The translations under genes and the position numbers were made by a program. Under the pieces are notes generated by a model. It did no database searches. It was not told the origin of the DNA and saw only the letters and a program-made list of their open reading frames with translations. From Bacteroidota bacterium (GTDB lineage: Bacteria > Bacteroidota > Bacteroidia > Flavobacteriales > Flavobacteriaceae), in the NCBI GenBank assembly GCA_006227965.1, contig SBFL01000116.1, positions 1-5,892 on the forward strand: a stretch of 5,892 bases of DNA, given 5' to 3'. This document shows positions 1 through 5,892 of the stretch, piece by piece; position 1 is the first letter of the stretch, and the number at the start of each line of letters is the position of its first letter.

Positions 1-1
1 T

Positions 2-289
2 GACGTGGTCTTCGCCATAGGTTGCACCTTTATGATGTACCTTATTTCCCAGGCCACAAGGCCCCATGGATTAAAGACCATTGTAAGCATGAATCCCATT
101 ATGATTGACGGGACCGGGATGTGCGGAGCCTGCAGGATTGAAGTGGACGGGACGACCAGGTTTGCCTGTGTGGACGGTCCCCATTTTGACGGACATACGG
201 TGGACTGGGATGTGATCCTGTCCCGAAGAAAAGCATACCTGGAGGAAGAAATTGTTTCCGGGGAAAGACACGACCATGGCAAAAGTTAG
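2..289 (+). CDS. NfnA-type ferredoxin-NAD(P) reductase / SudB-like FAD/NAD-binding subunit, C-terminal part (5' end outside window)
   Basis: The reading frame is open from base 2 to the stop TAG at 287-289, giving the last 95 residues of a protein whose start lies before the window. It shows the end of the NAD-binding domain (AIGCTFMM) followed by a C-terminal [2Fe-2S] segment, DGTGMCGAC, with Asp at 107-109, Cys at 122-124 and 131-133, and a third Cys at 167-169 in FACVDGPHFD. In NfnA structures this cluster is held by three Cys and one Asp, all present here. Family members pair with NfnB to transfer electrons between NADH, ferredoxin and NADPH in the cytoplasm. The 3' end overlaps the next gene by 14 nt, which suggests translational coupling of the two subunits. 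Compared with the complete minus-strand paralogue (4201-5034), this copy has GCTFMMY where that one has GPAIMMK, and an unrelated C-terminal tail. PyrK-like electron-transfer subunits are related, but the NfnB-type partner favours an Nfn/Sud/GltA-associated protein. Confidence 0.9.
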   Translation, partial: DVVFAIGCTFMMYLISQATRPHGLKTIVSMNPIMIDGTGMCGACRIEVDGTTRFACVDGPHFDGHTVDWDVILSRRKAYLEEEIVSGERHDHGKS

Positions 290-1670
290 TCCAACAAAAA
301 CCCCCATGCGGGAACAGCCCGCCCTGGAGCGCATCAGGAACAACGAGGAGGTTCCTTTCGGGTATTCTCCTGAAGAGGCAATCCTGGAGGCCAATCGCTG
401 CCTGATGTGCAAAAAGCCCAAATGTGTGGATGGCTGTCCGGTGGAAATCGATATTCCGGGTTTCATCCATTTTATTGCCGAAGGAAAATTCAGGGAGGGT
501 GTGAACCGGCTGAAGGAAAAGAATATACTGCCGGCTGTCTGCGGCAGGGTCTGTCCGCAGGAAGAGCAGTGTGAGCAAAAGTGCATTGTTGGGATAAAAA
601 ATGAACCCGTGGGAATCGGACGGCTGGAAAGGTTCCTTGCCGACTGGGAAGCAGAACAGGGTGAAGCCGAATTCCCTAAAAAGACGAAAGCCACCGGCAA
701 GAAAATCGTTATTGTAGGGGCTGGTCCGGCGGGGATCACGGCTGCTGCGGACCTGGTCAAAATGGGACACCGTGTGGACATGTTCGAGGCCCTCCATGAG
801 CCGGGTGGGGTCCTGGTCTACGGCATCCCTGAGTTCCGCCTGCCAAAATCCATTGTATTCAGGGAGATCAAATACCTGCAAGACCTGGGTGTCAGGCTTT
901 ATACCGATCATGTGATCGGGATGATCAAGAGCATCGACGAACTTCTTGATGACTACGATGCAGTCTTCCCGGGTACGGGTGCCGGGCTTCCCTGGTTCCT
1001 GAATGTGCCCGGTGAAAACCTGAATGGGGTCTATTCGGCCAATGAATACCTGACGCGGGCCAACCTGATGAAAGCCTATCTGTTCCCCAGGTATAAGACC
1101 CCCATTGTGAGGGGCAAACGGGTGGCTACCGTGGGGGGTGGCAATGTGGCCATGGATTGTGCCCGGACTGCCCTTCGATTAGGGGCCGAACAGTCCATCA
1201 TTATCTACCGCCGTTCCATGGAGGAGATGCCTGCCCGCAACGAGGAGATCCATCATGCGGAAGAAGAGGGTGTCATTTTCAAATTGCTGTCCAATCCCGC
1301 TGCATTTCACGGGGATAAGAATAACTGGCTCAAAGAGGCGGAGTGTATCCAGATGGAACTTGGCGAACCTGACGATTCAGGACGACGACGACCAGTACCC
1401 ATTCCGGATGCCAACTTCAGAGTGCCCATCGATGTGGCAGTAATTGCCATCGGAAACAGCCCCAATCCCTTGATCCCTTCCACGACTCCTGATATCGAAA
1501 CCGGCAGATGGGGAAATATTGTCACCGATCCGGAAACCGGAAAGACCTCCAAAGAAGGGGTATTTGCAGGCGGCGATGTGGCCACGGGTGCGGCAACAGT
1601 GATCCTGGCCATGGGAGCAGGAAAAGTGGCTGCCAGGGGCATCCACGATTATGTAATGAATCAGAAATAG
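276..1670 (+). CDS. nfnB: NfnB / GltA / SudA-type FAD- and [4Fe-4S]-containing NADPH oxidoreductase subunit (copy 1)
   Basis: This complete 464-residue protein is the large subunit partnering the NfnA-type protein upstream. An N-terminal ferredoxin-like region has two four-Cys groups, C42/C45/C50/C54 and C89/C93/C99/C103 (CGRVCPQEEQC), for two [4Fe-4S] clusters. A first Rossmann motif, VGAGPAG near 147-153, binds FAD. GGVLVYGIPEFRLP follows at 177-190. A second Rossmann motif, VGGGNVAMD at 286-294, with YRRS at 311-314, fits NADPH binding. FAGGD at 430-434 is the usual C-terminal FAD contact. The family bifurcates electrons from NADPH to ferredoxin and NAD+, or runs in reverse. Automated annotation often names it glutamate synthase small chain, but no large chain is seen here. 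The ATG at 276 is preferred over an upstream in-frame TTG at 252 because homologues begin near MREQ. The protein lacks the N-terminal extension and C-terminal tail of the minus-strand paralogue. Its motifs (MREQ, GYSPEEA, VEIDIPGFI) remind me of deltaproteobacterial SudA-like proteins, which is an impression only. Confidence 0.93.
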   Translation: MAKVSPTKTPMREQPALERIRNNEEVPFGYSPEEAILEANRCLMCKKPKCVDGCPVEIDIPGFIHFIAEGKFREGVNRLKEKNILPAVCGRVCPQEEQCEQKCIVGIKNEPVGIGRLERFLADWEAEQGEAEFPKKTKATGKKIVIVGAGPAGITAAADLVKMGHRVDMFEALHEPGGVLVYGIPEFRLPKSIVFREIKYLQDLGVRLYTDHVIGMIKSIDELLDDYDAVFPGTGAGLPWFLNVPGENLNGVYSANEYLTRANLMKAYLFPRYKTPIVRGKRVATVGGGNVAMDCARTALRLGAEQSIIIYRRSMEEMPARNEEIHHAEEEGVIFKLLSNPAAFHGDKNNWLKEAECIQMELGEPDDSGRRRPVPIPDANFRVPIDVAVIAIGNSPNPLIPSTTPDIETGRWGNIVTDPETGKTSKEGVFAGGDVATGAATVILAMGAGKVAARGIHDYVMNQK

Positions 1671-1708
1671 GGATCTCCGGCTCTCGAGGGATCCGTCCAT
1701 GGATATAC

Positions 1709-2590
1709 CTACCACTCCATGCTTTGCTCCAGACGGATATCATCCATATCCTGACGGCTCAGGCCATGCCAGGTGCACCCTTTCTTTGAACAGATATAGA
1801 AATCCACCAGTCTGCTGGTGGCACCCACCACCACCCTGGCTACGCGGCTCCCGCATTCTCCGCATACTTCATCCGGGATCCCAAGGGATTCGTCACAGTG
1901 AAAACAGCGGATGTTGGAAATGATCTGATCCTCCGTAAGCCTGATGGTGGACCTGGAGGTGAAAACATTCAGGTAGGGGCTAAGCATGAGGAATCCCACT
2001 TTATCATCCCGGTCTATCTTCAGTTTAATGGATCCTTCCTCGATAAGTGTTTTTTTACAGTGCGGGCAATAGCTTTGCAGGAAGGTCCCGGAGCGCATGA
2101 TCTCGGTATGCTCCTCCTCTTCCGTGACCGGAGCTTTCTTTTTTGGGATCACGGACATATCTTCCACATAGGGTCTTCCATGGTACCCGGCTTCAATATA
2201 GAGCTGTTTCAGGGCAAAGGAGAAATCAACGAATTTTACAAAGTGGCTTTTGCAGCCCATGCGTGAGCAGATGCATACATCTCCTCCCAGCTCAAGGTCC
2301 ATGGGAACCATCGGAGCATCGCAGACTTCGCAATCCGTTTTTCCTTTAACGGCTGAATTACAATGCGGACAGCTGAGTTTCAGGATCTCATTCCTGGGTG
2401 TTTCAATATTGCATACATAATTGAAGCTCTCCCACACGGAACTCAGGTGCATCACGCCGGATTTCTCGCCAACTTTCACATTCAGCTTAATACTCGGGCA
2501 ATTATCAACAGGGCGGTTCTGATCCATCAAGGAATGCCCGCAGACCGGACACTTCACCCTTAATGAAACCAGGTTGGGCAGTTCATCCAT
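1709..2590 (-). CDS. Unrecognised protein with two tandem zinc-ribbon-like cysteine modules
   Basis: I do not recognise this 293-residue protein. It is soluble, with no signal peptide or membrane segment. It consists of two related halves. The first has CxxC pairs at C14/C17, C74/C77 and C87/C90, then CSRMGCKSH at C108/C113/H116. The second repeats the order at C175/C178, C229/C232 and C243/C246, then CSKKGCTWH at C267/C272/H275. Both halves also carry an SIKL strand after the first CxxC (33-36 and 187-190) and a hydrophobic stretch ending in the second pair (LSCPHC, IRCFHC). An acidic linker with EEEEH at 157-161 lies between them. Such spacing normally binds zinc, though rubredoxin-like iron cannot be excluded. 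The ATG at 2590 is the only convincing start. It follows an Nfn-type pair on the same strand after 69 nt, with a probable promoter of its own, and faces the plus-strand NfnB gene across 38 nt. A role in assembling, regulating or docking these redox enzymes is conceivable but unproven. Confidence 0.85.
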   Translation of the reverse strand: MDELPNLVSLRVKCPVCGHSLMDQNRPVDNCPSIKLNVKVGEKSGVMHLSSVWESFNYVCNIETPRNEILKLSCPHCNSAVKGKTDCEVCDAPMVPMDLELGGDVCICSRMGCKSHFVKFVDFSFALKQLYIEAGYHGRPYVEDMSVIPKKKAPVTEEEEHTEIMRSGTFLQSYCPHCKKTLIEEGSIKLKIDRDDKVGFLMLSPYLNVFTSRSTIRLTEDQIISNIRCFHCDESLGIPDEVCGECGSRVARVVVGATSRLVDFYICSKKGCTWHGLSRQDMDDIRLEQSMEW

Positions 2591-2614
2591 AATGGAAAGG
2601 GGATTGGTTTTTTG

Positions 2615-2645
2615 TAAATGTAAAAAGCTCTTAGATCAAAGTCAA
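2615..2645 (-). promoter_or_regulatory. Candidate promoter for the double zinc-ribbon gene
   Basis: On the minus strand TTGACT (2645-2640) is followed after 17 nt by TACATT (2622-2617), a good sigma-70-like arrangement. The same bases also read as CTTG, 20 nt, TACATTTA, close to the Bacteroidota consensus TTTG / TAnnTTTG. The predicted transcript would start near 2608, giving a leader of about 18 nt without a Shine-Dalgarno sequence. It lies in the 69-nt gap after the NfnB-type gene, so the zinc-ribbon gene may be transcribed both alone and by read-through. No hairpin terminator is visible in this gap. Confidence 0.5.
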
Positions 2646-2659
2646 GTCTGAAAGCCTGT

Positions 2660-4204
2660 TTACCTGGCAAAGTCCAGGATCTCCCCGATGGTATTAAACT
2701 CCTTGATCAGGGACAGGATATTCCTCACCTTCCCCTTGATATACCGGTCCATGGCAGCAGCCGCCTTTCTGCCATCGCCCATGGCCAGGATAACAGTGGC
2801 ACCTCCTCTTACAATATCCCCTCCGGCAAACAGATCGGGTATGGAGGTCTGCATATTCTCTTTATCCACATTGATGGTCCCCCAGGCCGAGACGTCCAGG
2901 TCTTCCATGCTCTGCGGTATCAGCGGATTGGGTGAAACGCCCACACTGACCACCACCGTATCAACATCGATGAGGTATTCCGATCCTTCAATGGGAATGG
3001 GCCTCCTCCGTCCCGAAGCATCGGGCTCACCCAGTTCCATTTTCTGAACCTTCATGCTTTTAACCGTACCTTTTTCATCGGCAAAATATTCAACCGGATT
3101 ATGCAGGTTCAGGAATTCCACACCCTCTTCCTGGGCATGCTTGATCTCCTCCACCCTGGCGGGCATCTCTTCAATGGAACGCCGGTATATGATCATGGCC
3201 CTTTCCGCACCCAGCCTTTTAGCTGTCCTCACCGAGTCCATGGCCGTATTCCCGCCTCCGATTACAGCCACGTTCCTGCCACTGATCACAGGCGTGTCAA
3301 ATTCGGGATTGGCTGCATTCATAAGGTTGATCCTGGTGAGATATTCATTGGACGAATAAATCCCGATATAATTTTCCCCGGGGATATGCATGAAATTGGG
3401 CAATCCGGCTCCGCTGCCCACCAGGAAGGCTGTAAATCCTTCTTCCTGAAGATCTTCAACCGTTGCAGTTTTACCTACAATAAAGTTTTTGACAAATTTC
3501 ACCCCCATTTTCTCGAGGTTTTCAATTTCCTTTTCCACAATCTGGTTGGGAAGCCTGAATTCGGGGATCCCGTATTTCAGCACACCTCCTATCTCATGCA
3601 GGGCTTCAAACACGGTAACATTATAACCCATCTTGGCCATGTCTCCGGCAAAGGCCAGACCTGCCGGACCCGATCCGATGGAGGCCACCTTGATCCCATT
3701 CCTGCCGGAGATCTTTGGAACCGAAATATTGCCGCTGTTTCGTTCATAATCGGCAGCGAAACGCTCCAGGTTCCCTATGGCCACAGGGGCTTTGTCCAGT
3801 TTCTGGGCATAGAAGCAGACCTGTTCACACTGCACTTCCTGCGGACATACCCTCCCGCACACTGCAGGAAGTGCATTGGTTTCTTTCAGCACACTTGCCG
3901 CCTCCAGATATTCACCCGCCTCAATCTTCTTAATGAACTTGGGGATGTTGATCCCCACGGGGCACCCGGTGATGCAGGTGGGTTTCGGGCAGTCCAGACA
4001 GCGGCTTGCCTCCAGTACGGCCTGCTCCTCCGACAAACCCAGGTTCACTTCTGAGAAGTTTTTATTCCTGATGTCCGCTTCCTGTTCCGGCATATGAACC
4101 CGTTCCAGTAAGGTACGCTCCTTGTTTTTTACCCTGGACCTGAGTTCAAGCCTCCACTCCTGTTCTCTCTCCTTCTTCAGGAATTCAAGTAAGCCTTCGT
4201 TCAT
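2660..4204 (-). CDS. nfnB: NfnB / GltA-type FAD- and [4Fe-4S]-containing NADPH oxidoreductase subunit (copy 2)
   Basis: This complete 514-residue protein is a paralogue of the plus-strand protein at 276-1670 and has the same domain order. Cys groups C69/C72/C77/C81 and C116/C120/C126/C130 serve two [4Fe-4S] clusters. IGSGPAG (176-182) binds FAD, and GGVLKYGIPEFRLP follows at 206-219. IGGGNTAMD (315-323) with YRRS (340-343) fits NADPH, and FAGGD is at 459-463. The start at 4204 overlaps the TGA of the upstream NfnA-type gene as ATGA, so the two subunits are probably made in a coupled 1:1 fashion. About 30 charged, helix-prone residues precede the usual family start (HMPEQ near 37-41), an extension I associate with Bacteroidales versions. 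A tail of about 22 residues (from VRNILSL near 493) goes beyond where copy 1 ends. Usual database names are glutamate synthase NADPH small chain or GltA. With no large chain nearby, an electron-transfer or bifurcating role with ferredoxin, NADH and NADPH is the better reading. Confidence 0.93.
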   Translation of the reverse strand: MNEGLLEFLKKEREQEWRLELRSRVKNKERTLLERVHMPEQEADIRNKNFSEVNLGLSEEQAVLEASRCLDCPKPTCITGCPVGINIPKFIKKIEAGEYLEAASVLKETNALPAVCGRVCPQEVQCEQVCFYAQKLDKAPVAIGNLERFAADYERNSGNISVPKISGRNGIKVASIGSGPAGLAFAGDMAKMGYNVTVFEALHEIGGVLKYGIPEFRLPNQIVEKEIENLEKMGVKFVKNFIVGKTATVEDLQEEGFTAFLVGSGAGLPNFMHIPGENYIGIYSSNEYLTRINLMNAANPEFDTPVISGRNVAVIGGGNTAMDSVRTAKRLGAERAMIIYRRSIEEMPARVEEIKHAQEEGVEFLNLHNPVEYFADEKGTVKSMKVQKMELGEPDASGRRRPIPIEGSEYLIDVDTVVVSVGVSPNPLIPQSMEDLDVSAWGTINVDKENMQTSIPDLFAGGDIVRGGATVILAMGDGRKAAAAMDRYIKGKVRNILSLIKEFNTIGEILDFAR

Positions 4205-5034
4205 GCTTTCTGGTATTTTTTTTGAAAAGATTCGTAGGCTTCGGTTTCCGACGGTTTATAGGAGTCCAGTCTCAAAAGCATTTCGTCAAAGTCGACCTCA
4301 AAGGCATCAAACTCCGGGCCATCCACGCAGACAAATTTCGTCTTGCCTCCAACGGTAACCCTGCAGGCCCCGCACATACCCGTACCATCCACCATCAGGG
4401 TATTCAGGCTGGCCACTGTTGGAATTTCGTGTTTCCTGGTCAGCAGTGTACAATACTTCATCATTATGGCCGGACCAACTGTTACTGACAGGTCAATTTG
4501 TTCCCTCTTGATCACCTCCTCCATTCCATGAGTAACGAGTCCTTTTTTTCCATAGGATCCGTCATCTGTCATGATGACCACTTCATCGGAAAAATTCCGC
4601 ATCTGTTCCTCCAGTATGATCAATTCCCTGCTTCTTGCAGCCAGTACGGTGATCACTTTATTCCCCGCTTTCTTGAATGCTTCCACTATGGGAAGCAAGG
4701 GCGCAACACCCACTCCCCCGCCGCATGCCAGTACGGTTCCTACCTTTTCGATATGGGTAGGTTTACCCAGAGGTCCCACAACATCCGTGATATAATCGCC
4801 TTCCTCCAGGTTACAGAGTTTAATGGATGTGACCCCAACCTTCTGTACAATGATGGTAATGGTACCTTTTTCAATATCTGCTTCTGCAATGGTCAGCGGA
4901 ATCCGCTCACCTTTCTGCCCTATCCGGACAATAACAAAGTGACCGGCCTGGCGGCTTTTTGCAATGCGGGGAGCCTCCACAACAAGCATAACCACTGCAT
5001 GGGAGAAATACTCTTTTTCGACAACCCTGTTCAT
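4201..5034 (-). CDS. nfnA: NfnA-type sulfide/dihydroorotate dehydrogenase-like FAD/NAD-binding [2Fe-2S] subunit (copy 2)
   Basis: This 277-residue protein is the small subunit for the NfnB-type gene that follows with a 4-nt overlap. The N-terminal FAD domain carries RIPLTIA (44-50). The NAD-binding domain carries ACGGGVGVAPLLP (103-115) and GPAIMMK (187-193). The C-terminal iron-sulfur segment DGTGMCGAC supplies D216, C221 and C224, with C236 in FVCVDGPEFD, matching the three-Cys, one-Asp [2Fe-2S] site of NfnA. In the complex this subunit handles NAD(H) and passes electrons to the bifurcating flavin in NfnB. Three in-frame starts exist: TTG at 5097, ATG at 5052 and ATG at 5034. I chose 5034 because homologues begin at MNRVVEKEYFS-like sequence. 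The TTG is unlikely because it sits in the best -10-like element upstream. ATG 5052 (six residues longer) remains possible. Length and motifs are normal for the family. Confidence 0.92.
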   Translation of the reverse strand: MNRVVEKEYFSHAVVMLVVEAPRIAKSRQAGHFVIVRIGQKGERIPLTIAEADIEKGTITIIVQKVGVTSIKLCNLEEGDYITDVVGPLGKPTHIEKVGTVLACGGGVGVAPLLPIVEAFKKAGNKVITVLAARSRELIILEEQMRNFSDEVVIMTDDGSYGKKGLVTHGMEEVIKREQIDLSVTVGPAIMMKYCTLLTRKHEIPTVASLNTLMVDGTGMCGACRVTVGGKTKFVCVDGPEFDAFEVDFDEMLLRLDSYKPSETEAYESFQKKYQKA

Positions 5035-5094
5035 CTGCTCATTATTATGCATAACGGAAATATCCTGTTTCGCAGGTATAACCTGTAAAAGATG

Positions 5095-5121
5095 CAATTA
5101 TAACTGAAAATTCGCTGAAAA
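5095..5121 (-). promoter_or_regulatory. Candidate promoter and direct-repeat site upstream of the minus-strand NfnA/NfnB pair
   Basis: On the minus strand TATAATTG (5102-5095) resembles both a sigma-70 -10 box and the Bacteroidota TAnnTTTG element. Just upstream are two identical heptamers, TTTTCAG on this strand, at 5104-5110 and 5115-5121 on the plus strand (CTGAAAA). They are 11 bp apart, about one helical turn. No clear -33 TTTG is present; that position is only T-rich. A start of transcription near 5088 would leave a leader of roughly 36-54 nt, depending on which ATG is used. The direct repeat could be a regulator site, but that is inference from spacing alone. Confidence 0.35.
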
Positions 5122-5185
5122 AATATGTTGATTATCAGGTAGACGTAATTAAGAATAAATAAAAACAAAAGCCTAACTTGTCCGA

Positions 5186-5892
5186 ATGAAAGCAATGATT
5201 CTTGAATCTGTTTTTGATCTTTCCAAAGAAAAAGAACCACTGAATTTACGCCAGGTGACTGACCCGGTGCCAGGAGATCATGACTTACTTTTGAAGGTAT
5301 CCGCCTGCGGGGTATGCCATACCGAGCTGGATGAAATCGAAGGCAGGACTCCCCCGCCGGCATTTCCGGTGATCCCCGGACACCAGGTAGTCGGAGTTGT
5401 AGCCGGTACAGGAATCCATGTAAAGGGATTTAAAACAGGCGACCGTGCAGGGGTGGCATGGATCTTTTCTTCCTGCGGCAGCTGCTCATTTTGCCTTGAA
5501 GGAAATGAAAACCTCTGTCCGGAGTTTAAGGCCACGGGAAGAGATGTGAATGGCGGTTATGCGGAGTATATGGTGGTTCCCGCCGATTCGGCCTTTCATC
5601 TGCCCGGCATCTTCAGTGATGCAGAAGCCGCACCCCTGCTCTGTGCAGGAGCCATTGGTTATCGTTCTCTAAGACTTTCAGGAATTGAGGACGGACAAAA
5701 ACTGGGATTAACCGGGTTCGGTGCTTCGGCGCACCTGGTGCTTAAAATGGCCAGGCAACGTTATCCAGGCACAGAAATATATGTCTTTGCACGAAGCAAG
5801 GCGGAACAGAAGTTTGCCCTGGAGCTCGGGGCCTGCTGGGCCGGAGATACGGAAGACAGGCCCGGGCAAAAACTGGATGCCATTATAGATAC
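5186..5892 (+). CDS. Zinc-dependent alcohol dehydrogenase, CAD2-like medium-chain family (3' end outside window)
   Basis: The frame is open from the ATG at 5186 to the window end, giving 235 codons of a protein normally about 330-345 residues long. It is a GroES-like medium-chain dehydrogenase that interconverts alcohols and aldehydes using NAD(P)H in the cytoplasm. Catalytic zinc ligands C41 (in CGVCHTEL), H66 (in PGHQ) and C153 are present. The structural zinc site is C97/C100/C103/C111. The Rossmann domain begins with GFGASAH at 177-183, which with GHQ in place of the common GHE is typical of the CAD2-type subgroup as I remember it. The missing part would be the rest of the cofactor domain. 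The start MKAMIL is the usual beginning for this family; a second ATG three codons later is less likely. No Shine-Dalgarno sequence is visible. It is transcribed divergently from the NfnA/NfnB pair, so a shared control region is possible. Its substrate cannot be told from the sequence. Confidence 0.92.
   Translation, partial: MKAMILESVFDLSKEKEPLNLRQVTDPVPGDHDLLLKVSACGVCHTELDEIEGRTPPPAFPVIPGHQVVGVVAGTGIHVKGFKTGDRAGVAWIFSSCGSCSFCLEGNENLCPEFKATGRDVNGGYAEYMVVPADSAFHLPGIFSDAEAAPLLCAGAIGYRSLRLSGIEDGQKLGLTGFGASAHLVLKMARQRYPGTEIYVFARSKAEQKFALELGACWAGDTEDRPGQKLDAIID

Noticed and set aside
255..266. Small inverted repeat TTTCC-GG-GGAAA just before the ATG at 276
   Set aside because: It is only 5 bp per arm with a 2-bp loop inside the coding end of the upstream gene; it cannot be told from chance.
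71..911. Long minus-strand open frames (236 and 270 residues) opposite the plus-strand NfnA/NfnB genes
   Set aside because: They overlap two genes with clear conserved motifs, and their translations are low in recognisable structure, rich in Pro, Ser, Phe and His, as expected for antisense shadows.
1380..1391. GACGACGACGAC-like triplet repeat
   Set aside because: It encodes a conserved Arg-rich stretch (GRRRPVP) of NfnB proteins, also present in the paralogue, so coding explains it.
3101..4054. 317-residue plus-strand open frame opposite the minus-strand NfnB gene
   Set aside because: It lies wholly within a strongly supported gene on the other strand, shows no family motif, and starts without any promoter-like context.
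5129..5137. Near-palindrome TGATTATCA, reminiscent of an FNR/CRP half-site pair
   Set aside because: The arms TGAT and ATCA are separated by one base, whereas an FNR site needs four; short palindromes are common in AT-rich DNA.
5174..5180. TAACTTG close to the alcohol dehydrogenase start as a Bacteroidota -7 element
   Set aside because: It would imply a leaderless transcript and there is no TTTG at the right distance upstream, so support is too weak to annotate.
1..5892. CRISPR array, tRNA, rRNA, insertion sequence or attachment site
   Set aside because: I saw no regularly spaced repeats, tRNA-like cloverleaf, transposase motif or terminal inverted repeats; the window is almost entirely coding.

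Overview
The window most resembles a piece of a Bacteroidota genome, probably an anaerobe related to Bacteroidales/Marinilabiliales. The reasons are protein style (the minus-strand GltA/NfnB-type protein reads like the Bacteroidales version I remember), start sites without clear Shine-Dalgarno sequences, and at least one upstream region resembling a Bacteroidota promoter. This is inference from memory, not from a search. Five genes are present; the two at the window edges are incomplete.

Layout. At 2-289 (+) is the 3' end of an NfnA-type FAD/NAD/[2Fe-2S] subunit, overlapping by 14 nt a complete NfnB/GltA/SudA-type flavin and iron-sulfur subunit at 276-1670 (+). A 38-nt gap separates this pair from a convergent gene, 1709-2590 (-), which encodes an unrecognised 293-residue protein made of two copies of a cysteine-rich zinc-ribbon-like module. 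Upstream of it on the same strand is a second, complete NfnA/NfnB-type pair, 4201-5034 (-) and 2660-4204 (-), joined by an ATGA stop/start overlap. About 150 nt of AT-rich sequence then separates that pair from a divergent gene at 5186 (+), the first 235 codons of a medium-chain zinc alcohol dehydrogenase of the CAD2 type. It runs off the window.

How the genes may work together. Nfn-type heterodimers (NADH-dependent reduced ferredoxin:NADP+ oxidoreductase, also annotated as sulfide dehydrogenase SudAB or as the small subunit of glutamate synthase) move electrons between ferredoxin, NADH and NADPH by flavin-based electron bifurcation. No glutamate synthase large subunit is visible here, so a redox-balancing role is more likely than glutamate synthesis. 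The two pairs differ in their terminal extensions and in several conserved stretches, so they look like distinct subfamilies and not a recent duplication. The duplicated zinc-ribbon protein between them is the least explained element. The alcohol dehydrogenase could be a consumer or source of NAD(P)H, but only its position suggests that.
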